64,000 nt of DNA from Mangifera indica (taxonomy: Eukaryota > Streptophyta > Magnoliopsida > Sapindales > Anacardiaceae). Where the stretch lies: assembly GCF_011075055.1 (NCBI RefSeq), contig NC_058151.1:5536251-5600250 (forward strand), written 5' to 3'. Shown here one piece after another: positions 47,701-57,870 of this stretch. The first letter of the stretch is position 1, and every line of letters starts with the position of its first letter. The position numbers and the translations under genes were made by a program. The notes below the pieces were generated by a model that did no database searches, had not been told where the DNA came from, and saw nothing but the letters and a program-made list of their open reading frames with translations.

Positions 47701-49078
47701 GCAACAATAAAAAAGAAAAAAGAGCAAAGGGAAGGGATGCAGAAATCAGTTAATCAGATACTATAATTTATTAAGAAAAAAACCTTCAATCACATGGTTC
47801 TTGGACAGGAATGTGAGTGTCAGGTGGTAGTGACACTATATGAAGAGTAATTTAGATAAAGAATATAGCTCACAATAAATGAACAATTTGTAATCAAACA
47901 TTATGTAGTATTAAATCATTAACCAATAAAAGTTCTTTGCACAATCTTGTCTAGCCTCAAAAGCCAGTTCATACCAAAAGCTAGTTAATAGACAGTACAT
48001 AAATATTTAGGCACTTTTTGATGCAAGAGTAATGACATGCAAAGGGGTAGAGCCAAGACATATAACCAAACATTAAAAAAAAGAACTACAAACCTCAAGT
48101 ACTTGTAGTCACCTGCAACAAGAATCCAATACATGAGATTATGTACAATTTCAATAAAAAGCCATTTGAAAATAATATATAATAAGCAAGATAGCAATGA
48201 AAAGCATTCCAAAAGAATAATCTCTGAATTAAGCTTACAGTTATAGTAAAGCCAGTATATAAGTGAGTGAAAAGTTTGATGTAGAAAGATAATTCCAGAA
48301 AAGATGTAACCCAGAATGATTAAGAATGAATAAAGATCACCAGTTATATGCATATGGGATGACAAACAACAAGGTAATGTAGAATGTCTTCAAGTTTGGC
48401 ATAATCAGTACTCAAATAAGAATTCCTTATTTGTTTTAGTGAAAAGATATAAGTCCATTAAAGCATAAGCAACGCTATACTAGCCTTTATCCCAAACTAG
48501 TTGTGGTTAGCTACTTAAATCTTCTTCTTCCATTTGCGTTATCTTATACCAAAGTCTTCTGCAGGTTGTTTAGATATTATAAGTGACAAAAAAAAAAAAA
48601 AACAAAAAGATTTTCACTACTTCTATGAATATGCTGTACTTTTATTCTACCGCATAAACTGAGTCCCTCATCACTACCCATCAAATTTAGGAGCAGACAT
48701 AATCGTGTTTAAAAATTAAAATCAAATAAGTACCGAATATCGTAAATGCTATAACTAACAGAGTAAAGAGTTGACCTATATCATGGAGAAGTGCAGCAAG
48801 CTCTACCTGTCAAAATTAAACAAAGTAAAAAACGAGGAGAGGAAGGAATGTTAAAGTTGAAGTTGAATAATGTAGTCAAATTAGTAGGATTTAAAGATTA
48901 AGAAAAAAAAGGGTTTTACAATTTCCATGGAGTCAGGGTGGGAAGAAAGTCCTTCTTCTCTAGCAAGAGAGAGGGCGAGATCTCTGACCCTCCAAACGTG
49001 AGATGCATCATGGGAGGCGTCATTCCCTTTCATGTATCTCTCAACCAGTTTCTCTGCGTTTCTCACCGTGCTTCCCAT
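44701..49078 (-). CDS. HD-domain metal-dependent phosphohydrolase (YedJ-type), seven exons
   Basis: This is the only gene here that looks intact. Exons on the minus strand are 49078-48920, 48806-48776, 48112-48094, 47625-47528, 45718-45620, 45138-44966 and 44787-44701. All introns are GT-AG and phases agree, giving 666 nt and 221 residues. The start at 49078 gives MGSTVRNAEKLVERYM. HD-superfamily metal ligands are visible: H23 and H27 in SHDASHVWRV, H61-D62 in ALLHDIGDYKYL, and D125/D127 in VVQDADRLDAIGAIG. The C-terminus has DLSKDQYMKKDE, HFHEKLLKLKDLM and EFLKEFYEEWDGRA. It resembles bacterial YedJ, an HD hydrolase; the substrate is unknown. No signal peptide or membrane segment is seen, so a soluble enzyme is likely. 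Oddities are exons of 31 and 19 nt around the HD motif and a 1.8-kb intron 4. Confidence 0.9.
45890..46400. repeat. Compositionally distinct, purine-rich block in intron 4 of the HD gene
   Basis: About 45920-46260 is rich in G and A (runs such as GGAGAAAAAAGAAAAAAAG), unlike the AT-rich DNA on both sides. It begins shortly after TGTTACAG and ends in a T-rich part with TTTTGTAGATGA. The pattern recalls the leader end of a copia-type LTR or a small non-autonomous insertion. No partner, inverted repeats or target duplication could be confirmed. It does not affect splice sites. Confidence 0.35.
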
Positions 49079-49213
49079 TTCTGTACAAAAAGGCTGAGGT
49101 GACGCGCCCTCCTTCGATGTTTTGTACTGCTAGTTGTGATCCGTTGGCTGATTTTCACGCCCGCGAGAATTGATTGGGTTGGACTAATATTCAACTTCAG
49201 TCCAAGTTCTGCC

Positions 49214-49222
49214 GCTTATAAA
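49214..49222 (-). promoter_or_regulatory. TATA-like box of the HD gene
   Basis: The minus strand reads CCTTTATAAGC about 140 bases upstream of the ATG at 49078. Position and sequence fit a plant TATA box; the transcription start is not determined. Confidence 0.45.
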
Positions 49223-49276
49223 GGTTTAATTCTTTTGAATGCGGTCAAAAATCGTCCTCAAGTGAACACTCGAGGA

Positions 49277-49282
49277 CACGTG
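49277..49282. promoter_or_regulatory. G-box CACGTG upstream of the HD gene
   Basis: A palindromic CACGTG inside GACACGTGCA lies about 60 bases beyond the TATA-like box and 200 bases from the ATG. G-boxes bind bHLH and bZIP factors in plants, often in light or abscisic-acid responses. Function here is inferred from motif and position only. Confidence 0.4.
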
Positions 49283-49289
49283 CATATAT

Positions 49290-50240
49290 TCTCAGTCAGT
49301 TAAAAGTGAAATTGTCTATTATTATTCAGGCATTTAATATGTCATTTTAAATTTTTAAATTTAAAATATATTAAACATATTTTTTATATATTTTTATTTT
49401 AAATATATATTTTGATCGTTGTATATATTTTTATTTTTTTATAAATTTTTAAAATACAAAATCTCTTCTATATTTTTTTATTAATTATTATAATACTATA
49501 ATTATATAAAATTAAAAACTTAAGTTTTTTGTCATCTAAATTTTGAACACATATTTTATATTTTCAATAACACTATAAATATATTTTATGGATCTTTTAT
49601 ATATGTTTAATTTTCTTAACTCAAACATCAATAATTTATAATATTTTATTGATGATTTGATAAAATATTCATGAAATGATAATTTAAAATATGTTTAATA
49701 GTCAATTTGATATTTTATATTTGATTAAAAAATTCATGAAATGATTTTTTTTGTAATGATTAAATCTTAATTATATATTATGTTATATTAGATTTAATAA
49801 TCAATTAAATATTTTACTTTTAAACTATTATATTGATTTTAACAAGAAAATCTATGAAAAATGCTAAAATTATTATTGATATTATCATATTTTTTAAAAC
49901 CGTATTATTAATAATATGTCATATTAAACATGTATATACACAATTTGTATCTTTTTCAAATATGAATTTTATGACCTTTTTTCAAACATATTTTTTACTA
50001 TTTGTCATATTATATCTATATAATTCCTATATTTTTTTTCTTTCGTTTTCATATTTATTAACTATGCATATATTCACCAACAAAGAGCGACTAGCCCAAA
50101 AATTTATGTGTCAAGGCTTATTCTTCCAAAAATCTCATGTCGAATTTGGTATTAACAAGATGTTTTCTCTTATCCTGAAATCAATCTTTCAAAAATTAGC
50201 AACAATTGTTTAAAAATAATTATTTCATCTACCATTTTGA
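49290..50240. other. Extremely AT-rich region between HD gene promoter and Athila remnant
   Basis: About 950 bp consist almost entirely of A/T with repeated AATATATTTTAT-like words and few G/C. No LTR partner or coding match was recognised. The spurious reading frame at 49833-50213 is hydrophobic low-complexity translation. It could be a matrix-attachment-like region or the decayed body of the Athila 5' LTR. Confidence 0.45.
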
Positions 50241-50329
50241 AAGATATTTCTATATTATTTTTGGGTGAGTTATATTTCTATATTATTACTCTTCCTTGGT
50301 GCTTTCACTCAAATGTTCTCCTTCCATAA

Positions 50330-50416
50330 GGAATTAGTAGTTAGCTCCTAATCTCTATAAAATCAATATCTTGAGTATTACCTAACGACTTATACAATTG
50401 CGAGTGAGACATAACA
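50330..50416 (+). repeat. End of Athila-like 5' LTR
   Basis: It contains TAGTTAGCTCCTAATCTCT, ATCAATATCTTGAGTATTAC and TTGCGAGTGAGACATAACA, which align with 62430-62521. It stops four bases before the primer site. The rest of the LTR upstream was not delimited. Confidence 0.7.
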
Positions 50417-50420
50417 AGTT

Positions 50421-50440
50421 TTGGTGTTGTTGTTTGGAAT
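50421..50440 (+). other. Primer-binding site, Asp-type (Athila/Tat)
   Basis: TTGGTGTTGTTGTTTGGAAT corresponds to TTGGCGCCGTTGCCGGGGAT, the primer site usual for Athila/Tat gypsy elements. Nearly all differences are C-to-T or G-to-A. Confidence 0.7.
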
Positions 50441-50779
50441 AGGCATTAGTTGATAGTAAAATAATTCGTTCTCTGCTAGACTACGATTTTTCTTAAATTT
50501 TCTTGTAAACAATTTTTCTTTTTGTCATTTTATAACTTTTTTAGAATTAATCATTCATGTTTATTTTGCAAGAAACAATTATTTTATGACTAGATCGAGA
50601 GAGTATAGGACATTAGATTTTGACTCCGAGATTGAGAAGACTCATAGGAACCTAAGAAGGAACAAACATGAACAACAACAAATAGAAGTATAAGAAGAAG
50701 CAGAGATGGAAAACGAGCACCACGCACTTTGGGATTATACAATCCCTTCAACTCGGGACAGTTTATCAAGCATAGTCAA

Positions 50780-51600
50780 ATCACCTATCAATGCAAAAAA
50801 ACTTCAAGATTAAGTTGTCCATCATTCAAATGATCAAGAAAAATCAATTCAAAGGAGCAACAGTAGAAGATCTACATGCACACTTATCTAGATTTATGCA
50901 AATCTGAGATACGTTCAAGCTAAATGATGTTCCAAATGAGGCTATCAAGCTAAGGTTGTTCCCTTTTTTGCTCAAAGATCGAGCAACAATATAGTTGTAT
51001 TCAAAGCCTTTAAGAACATTTGCAACATGGCAAGCCCTATCGTAGGCCTTCTTGACTAAGTTCTTTCGACCTAGGAAGACAGTTTAAATCTGAAATGATA
51101 TGACGACTTTTGCTTCAAAAGAAAATGAGACTTTATATGAGGGATGGGAAAGATATAAAGATCTTCAGTGATAGTTGTCGTATCATGGCCTTTTGGACTA
51201 GTTAATCATTCAAACTTTCTACAATCAGTTATCAGGATAAGCTAAAAGTAATATGGACATTGCAACCAATGGTTTTTTTTTTTTTTTGTAGGGATGGCCA
51301 TAAAAGATGTTCTACAATTGATAGAGAAAATGGCAACAAATAGCTTATGATAGAATGCTATTACGATAGCCAATGCTAAACTAGTGCCCTAACAAAAAGA
51401 TTGGAAAAGTTGGATATAAAGGCAATAGATACTACATTTCGTTGTAAGATATGTGGGCGAGGACATATAAACTTATAATACAATATGATCATTTAGTTTC
51501 TTATTGGCCCTATTGTAGAATAAATGAATCTTATGAATTATAATTAGAGAGATCAGGGAAACTCGTACTCAAATGTATATAATCCAAGTTAAAGAAGATT
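50780..51600 (+). pseudogene. Athila-like gag, first part
   Basis: Plus-strand reading shows QMIKKNQFKGATVEDLHAHL, SRFMQI-DTFKLNDVPNEA, IKLRLFPFLLKDRAT, AFLTKFFRPRKT, NETLYEGWERYKDL and ALTKRLEKLDIKAIDTT, then a CKICGRGH zinc-knuckle trace and NVYNPS. These follow the Athila/Tat gag in order. A T homopolymer of about 17 bases (51270-51287) and several stops break it. Coding is cut near 51600 by the Tekay-like element. Confidence 0.8.
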
Positions 51601-51649
51601 ACTTGATACAAGTATCTTTTAACCACAAAAACTACTTGATACACTTATT

Positions 51650-52176
51650 ATTGTCACAGAAAATTCGTAGCCAATCATAAACTCCATAGAATAGATCAAC
51701 TAAGCTGAATCCATTAATCTTTAAACCATGAAATAACACCTTACTCATTTGCATTCCAACAATAAGCTTATCTTTTATGTGGATATGGCTTTTCCACTAG
51801 TTAGTGGTTCTTCTCCAGTCTACAATGACCCAAAGCTCCTCTCTTTCTCTCTCCTCTATTTTCTAAGGTGCACTTCGGGTATGCAAAATAACACAAGTTA
51901 GGTTAAATGCCCCTTTTTATTTTCATTATTGAACGTGATACACAGGCGTGCATAAGATATACACGGGCATGTATGACGTTATACAATTAAGGCAGTTTCT
52001 GATTAAACCGCGATCTTTATCTTATCTTAAATTCAAATTTCACTAATGAAACATGACCATGTATACCAAGATACGTAGGTGTGCACCCAATTGAAAACTT
52101 ATTGTTAAACTCAAATAAATACAAGGGAAAAATACCAAAATGCTCTTAGGCTTACTTATAAGTTTTATAATCCTCT
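51650..52176 (-). repeat. 3' LTR remnant of Tekay-like element
   Basis: It carries CACAGGCGTGCATAAGATA and ACACGGGCATGTATGACG, the CACACGG-type words typical of this LTR family and seen also at 39-41 kb and 60-61 kb. It lies directly beyond the coding end and its purine tract (TTTAAGAGGAGAGGA on the minus strand, about 52175-52190). Its outer limit is a guess. Confidence 0.55.
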
Positions 52177-52179
52177 CCT

Positions 52180-53600
52180 CTTAAATGAATTTCATCCTTA
52201 TAATTCACTCAAAAGGCTATGGAAACCTCTACCTCATATCCTGTTTGACCTCTCATGTGGCCTTCATAACTATATGATTCCTCTATAAAACCTTGACTAA
52301 AGGAATATGTCTGCATCTGAGCTTATTGACCCATTTGTCAAGAATATAAACCAAATGCTCCTCATACATCAAGTTATCCTCTTGCTCAATATCCTAAACT
52401 ATTAGTACATTAGTTAGGTAACTGATATACTTATGCAACAATAACACATGGAACACATTATGAATGTGATTCATGCTCATTAGCATCGCAAGCTAGTAAG
52501 TAACCTTACCTACACATTCCAATACCTCGAATGGTCTCACAAATCTTGGTGTTAACTTCCCTTTCTTATCAAACCTCATGACATGCTTGTAAAAGATTAC
52601 TCTAACAAAATCCTTATCACTCACCTCAAACTCAAGATCTTATCTTCTTTTATCTAAATAGCTCTTTTGACAATCTTGAAATTGTCTCATCTTTTCCCTT
52701 ATCAGCATGACATCTTCTATCATTCTCGAGGTTATCTCTATCCCAATGTCTAAGTCAGGGTATCCCTTTTACCAATCTTATCCTAATGCAACAGTGATAT
52801 GTACCTTCTACCATATAGTGCCTCATGGAGCCATCTTGATAGTTGTTTGATTATTGTTTTTGTTTTGCAAACTCTATTAACGATAACCTTTTTATCCAGT
52901 TCGCTCTTTTATCTAAATAATAAGCCCTCAACATATCCTCAATCACTTAATTGACTTTCTTTATCTGTCTATCTATCTGAGGATGACTGGTCATACTAAA
53001 AGCTAATGTCGCATCCAAAAACCTTTGTATACTCTATTGAAAAGCTAAAACAAACCTAGTATCTTGATTTGATATTATTATCCTAGGTACCCTATGGAAT
53101 CTAACTATTTCCTTAACATATATCTAACCTAGTTTATTTGTACTTGTGGTGTCCTTAACTATAATAATGTATGCCAACTTGGTAAATCTTTCCATTTTCA
53201 ACAAACCAACCACTAAGTCCATCAAGATATGTTCCCATTTCAACTCTATAATGTTAAAAGGCTACAATAACTTTGATGGTATCTGGTGCTCAACCTTGAC
53301 CTGCTGACACACAAAACATTTAGCCATAAAATCAGTTATATCATTCTTCATTCTAGACCACAAGAATGATCTTTTTAAATCTTGAAGGTAGGTAGCATAA
53401 GGAAATTATATGCCTCGATAAGGATTTTATCCCTCAAACCCTGATCTCGAGGAACACATACTTGACCTTTGAATTTCAAGATATCCTTTACCATATTGAA
53501 ATATACCTCAAAACCCTTGGTGACTTTCTATTTCATCTAAACATACCAATCATCTAACACTTAGGTCACACGGACCTCATCCAAAAAGGTTGACTAAATT
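52180..53600 (-). pseudogene. Tekay-like integrase and chromodomain-like end
   Basis: The integrase core reads WKWENISMDLVVGLLKMERF, KLGQIYVKEIVRFHRVPRII, ISNQDTRF and VIEDMLRAY. The second catalytic Asp in the usual SDRD turn is kept as Asp but the first residue pair is SN. The C-terminal part reads KKGKLTPRFVRPFEVLE, HNVFHVLLLHKYI, then IPLVKVL-RNH and ATWEVKQDM, the Tekay-type tail. Several stops are present. Confidence 0.8.
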
Positions 53601-54960
53601 TGTAAACCTATTAATTATCTTATGATTACCTATATTTGCTTTCTCATTAATTCTTGTTGTAACTCTCAATGAGTTGTAATCTAAGACAAAATTATTTTTT
53701 TTCTCAAAGCATTTATAACTACATTGGTCTTGTATGGGTGGTATTTGATCTCATAATCATAATTCTTTACAACTTTAACCATCATCTCTACCTCATATTA
53801 AACTTCTTTTAGGCAAAGAAATACTGAAGGCTCTTGTGATCTGTGTAAATGTTACTTTTAATCTCATATAGATAATGTCACCATATTTTTAGTACAAACA
53901 TGATGACTGCCAACTCAAGGTCATACATCGGGTCTTATAATCCTTCAACTAGTAAGAGGCATAAGTTATGACTTTTCCTTTCTACATCATCAATGTTGTT
54001 AACCCTTACTATGAGGTATCTATGAATACATCATACTCTTTGCCCTCTATTGGCAAATTCAAAATAGAACTTGATGTCAACTTTTACTTCAACTCTTGAA
54101 AACTCTACTCGTAGACATCAAACTATCTGAAAGAAACATACCTATGAGTCAACCCTCTACAAACAACTTGTAGTATCCTACCAATCTAAGGAAACTTTTT
54201 ACCTTTTTAGCTGTCTTAGGCCTCTACTACTCTAATACAACCTTTATCTTACTAAGGTCTATCAAGATACTATCTACTGAGACCATATATCCAAGAAAAA
54301 CTACTTTGTCCAACCAAAATTTGCATTTAGAAAACTTGACATACAATTACCTCTATATCTACCTTTGTAGCACAAATCCCAGATGTTATGTATGTTTCTC
54401 TTGAATCTTAGAGTATACCAAGATGTCATCTATGAACGCCACTATAAACTTGTTTATATAATCTTGGAACACCTTGTTCACTAAGTCTATAAATATTGTT
54501 AAGGTATTTGTTAACCTAAAAGGCATAACCACAAACTTGTAATACCCATACCTCATTCTAAGAGTAGTCATAGGTATATCTTGCTTGATAACCCGAACCT
54601 GATGATATCCTGACCTTAAGTCAATCTTGAAGAACCATAAAACACTCTTAAGCTAATTTAACAAGCTATCTATCCTTAGAAGTGGGTATTTATTCTTCAT
54701 TGTCACTTTGTTTAACTTTTAGTAGTCAATGCACATCCTCATTGATTCATGTTTTTTTTCATAAATAAGATTGGTTTACCCTATAGTGAGTGACTTAGTC
54801 TAATAAAGTCACTATCTAACAATTGTTGCAACTATTTCTTCAACTTTTATAGTTCAATTGGGACTATTTTGTATAGTGCCTTTGAGATTGACATTGTGCC
54901 CAAAGCTAACTTTATGTTGAATTCCACCTCTCTTTAGTGCCAACCATAGAAGACTGTTAG
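53601..54960 (-). pseudogene. Tekay-like reverse transcriptase and RNase H
   Basis: The open block 54386-54571 reads MRYGYYKFVVMPFRLTNTLT, FIDLVNKVFQDYIN and VAFIDDILVYSK. The F-x-DD catalytic pair is intact, although the next turn (PFGLTN) has Gly changed to Arg. Traces of the RT fingers lie upstream to about 54960 and RNase H traces lie below 54200. Stops occur outside the open block. Confidence 0.82.
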
Positions 54961-54999
54961 GGAACAAATCTAGAAATTTTTACACCACTAAAGTATCTC

Positions 55000-55560
55000 T
55001 TACACCTAGGACTGTTTTATTTGACTTGTTTACTATATGCTCCAAATATGTTATACACCATTTACTCAGTATCTTTTCAATCTTAACACTGTTGATTATC
55101 ATGTTAAAAACTTGGCCTTCTCCAAAAGTAAACTCCCTACCACCATTTAAGGTGAACCTGACCTTTTTTTTTTTCTACAATCAATCTTTACCCCATATTT
55201 GCTTAAGAAATTCATATCGAATATCATATCAAAATATGGCATATCTATCACTATCAAGTATACGACCAACTCTTAGTCTCCCAAAGAAATTGTCTCTCCT
55301 ATTAAAATGTGAGTATTATAGACTTTGTCTCCATCAAACATCTTTATATTGATCTACGAGACTAGTGTAGACTCTAGTCATATATTTTCTACTATGCTAC
55401 TTGTAACAAAACAATTTATAGCATCAGAGTCAATCAAAGCATATAAAAGACAAGAATGGAAAATTAACTAACCCATCACTACTGTCGAGTTGGCTTTAAC
55501 ATAAGTCTGAGTAGTTATATATACTTTGGCTTGTCCTTCTCCAACTATCTAGTCTATAAG
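55000..55560 (-). pseudogene. Tekay-like protease region
   Basis: The region between RT and the zinc knuckle carries retropepsin traces: LIDSDAINCFV near 55400-55430 (normally LIDSGATHSF), and FDMIFDMNFLSKYG near 55195-55235 (normally FDVILGMDWL). The Gly of the DSG triad is Asp. Stops break it. Confidence 0.62.
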
Positions 55561-56890
55561 GGTTTGTGTTATTGTTATTGTGCATTTTCGAGCAAAATGG
55601 CCAAACTTCTTACACTTATAACATACCCTTAACAGGCTAAACACTCATCGGTATGCCTCTGTCTATATTTACAATAAGTAGAAGGATCATCATGTCTTGA
55701 CTGATCATTTCTCTTCTGTTTCTTACCCTTCCAATTCCTTTTATTATTATTAAACCAGAAAAACCTTTTGCCTCTAAAATCTTTGTTGCCACATTTTCAA
55801 CTATTACTCTTTTGGCTACCATCTATCATTACCTAACCTTGCTCATAGGTTAAGGCTATTGGCATGGGTTAATCTAGTACCTTTCTTTCTCTAGCCTTCT
55901 TTTAGCTTATGGCTTTTAACTTCAATACTCTGCCCAAGGCCTCAAATAGGATATGAGGGCATAATCTCTTATCACAACATCCTTAGCAATGTTTGACCTA
56001 AGTCCCTTAAAAAAAATCTCTATCTTGCCCATGTTTGTGCTTCCTACTTTTGGAATGCACTTATCTAGGGCATTCAACTTGGTAGAGAATTCTTTGGTTG
56101 ACATGTTGCACTAATTCAAGTTGATGAACTCTTTGGCCCTCATATATAGGATATCTATTATTAAATATTCCTTTTCAAAAACCTACTTGAAGTTAGCTTA
56201 ACTCATCTTAGAAACTTGGTAGATCTTATATAAATCTACCGCCATATCTTGACATCTCTTTTTAAAAGAAGATTGGCATATTAGATCTTCTCTACATCTG
56301 TCATAGTGAATAACCATATGATATCTTCCACTACCTCCAACCATTCATTAATTGGTACTTCTCTTAAAGCTAAATTACTTCTAAAATTAGGGGGTTGGTG
56401 TCCACCTGCCAAATTATAAATAGGATGAATTTGTCCTTTGCTACCACCCACTACCTTGACTATCAATGCCTTCATGCCTATTCTGCCTTATTGGATAGTA
56501 ACTCAACAATTGTTTTAACATTGGTAAGGCTTAAATTGAGTGTCTAACACTCTATATTACTTTCTTGTCTTACCTTTACCATCTGTATGATAGCAATAAT
56601 GTCTACTGTTGGTGTTGTTGATGCGTTGAAAGCTTATCCCTAAACTTCAGTTTGGCTTTTCCCTTAATCAGAGACCTATGAAACATTTCTGATTAGCCTC
56701 TTAGATCTCCTTATCTTGAAATAAAATCATGATTTAGGCAAATATATCACTTAAATTAATGCAGGTTTAATATATTTATAATAATAGACATGCAAGAGTG
56801 GTCACCTTTACACGAGAGGTTACCTTCTTTACTTAACTTTCTTATACACTTTCAGACACACTAAGACCTAACACTTTTTGGTTTCAAAAT
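55561..56890 (-). pseudogene. Tekay-like gag with intact zinc knuckle
   Basis: Near 55590-55625 the minus strand reads CYKCKKFGHFARKC, an intact CX2CX4HX4C knuckle. Upstream, blocks 55922-56104 (FSTKLNALDKCIPKVG, KIEIFFKGLRSNIAKDVV) and 56281-56475 (QPPNFRSNLALREVPINEWL) fit the capsid of this lineage. Stops divide them. Confidence 0.76.
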
Positions 56891-56893
56891 CAT

Positions 56894-56905
56894 ATTCTAA
56901 TACCA
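56894..56905 (-). other. Primer-binding site of Tekay-like element
   Basis: The minus strand reads TGGTATTAGAAT four bases from the LTR end at 56910. It resembles the initiator tRNA-Met complement TGGTATCAGAGC with three changes, all transitions. Confidence 0.65.
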
Positions 56906-56909
56906 TAAA

Positions 56910-57240
56910 TGTAACACCCCTCTCTAGGAACATACCCTTACACAAGATATAGACTAAAGAGGCATACACTATTTAATCTCATAATTAAAAACAGAGAAAT
57001 TAAATGCATGATATTAAATACGTGCAAAAATATGTAACTAAAAAATTAACTGGAATAACTCAATTTACTAAACTTTATGAATAGTCACCTTATGTGCATA
57101 TAAGGTTCTCATGATTAGGTGTTAAGCATTGATACCATCATCATGGTTCAACTATGCTCTAGACAATTATCTAATTTACATAAATGAAATAGGATAATAA
57201 AATTGCTATATTTATTAATTAAATATCAAGGATTACATAA
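56910..57240 (-). repeat. 5' LTR remnant of Tekay-like element
   Basis: It starts TGTAACACCCC in plus orientation, the reverse of the usual ...GGGGTGTTACA end of these LTRs. A possible outer end is ATTACA near 57238, just before Athila coding DNA. At about 330 bp it is much shorter than related LTRs in this window. Confidence 0.55.
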
Positions 57241-57254
57241 AATATAATTGTAAT

Positions 57255-57870
57255 GATTGGCTCTAGGGTATTACCTTAACAATAATTACAAGGAGTGGAA
57301 ACAAATACAAGGAATCAAAGATAGAGAAAAGTCTGAGATAGTCACATTAGATTTTGAAAAGTCAATCTCATTATTAGAAGAGGAGAAAAATAAACAGGCT
57401 AGTAGCATAAGTAGAATAAAAATAAAAAATACGAGTGTTGGATCAGGGAAAGAAATCAATTTATCAGAACAAATACCATACTGCCTTGCCTTCCTATAGA
57501 AATTTTAGAAGTCAAAGTAAATCATCAATTTGGCAAGTTCCTTGAGGTATTCAAGCAAATCCACTCGAACATGCCATTCATAGAAGTAATTACTCAGATG
57601 CTTGCATATGTAAATCAAACTAAAGGAAGTTGGAAGAGTTTGAACTAGTTACATTATCTCAAGAATGTAGCATAATACTCCAGAATAAGGCATTGTGTGA
57701 GTTAAAAGCTAGTATTAGTTTAATGCCCTTTTCAATTTATAAGGGACTGGATATTGGAGAATTCAAGGCCACCATGTAAGGTTAAGACAGTTGTATAACA
57801 CGCTCGTATTAGCAATCAATATAACTCGTATGATAGATGCATATCAAAGTTAAAATTTTTAAGAAAAACT
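57255..57870 (+). pseudogene. Athila-like gag end and protease region, second part
   Basis: Coding resumes with EIVTLDFEKS and LSEQIPYC, then CLP-EILEVKVNHQFGKFLE, VFKQIHSNMPFIEVITQM, LAYVNQTKGSWK, CSIILQNKALCELKASISLM and PFSIYKGLDIGEFK. These match the Athila/Tat segment that runs from gag into protease (family wording LPPKLKDPGSFTIP, ASINLMP, RRLGIGE). Several single-base shifts occur. The protease Asp region normally read as LGASINLMP has lost its upstream DLG. Confidence 0.76.

Larger units (their letters stand above)
51650..57240 (-). mobile_element. Tekay/Del-like Ty3/gypsy element nested in Athila remnant
   Basis: On the minus strand lie a primer site (56894-56905), gag, zinc knuckle, protease, RT, RNase H, integrase and a chromodomain-like end (52180). 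LTR material flanks both sides: about 51650-52176 on the left and 56910-57240 on the right. The two LTR remnants do not overlap in sequence, so each is truncated. Domain words (GYYKFVVMPF, IPLVKVL-RNH) are those of the Tekay/Del lineage. It separates two halves of the Athila gag. Confidence 0.82.

Noticed and set aside
47985..48365. 126-codon minus-strand open frame overlapping exon 3
   Set aside because: Only the 19 nt of exon 3 match the HD family. The rest is intron 2 and intron 3 sequence read through.
49833..50213. 126-codon open frame with hydrophobic stretches
   Set aside because: It is embedded in very AT-rich DNA where Phe, Ile, Tyr and Leu codons dominate by chance. No conserved motif or start context supports a gene.
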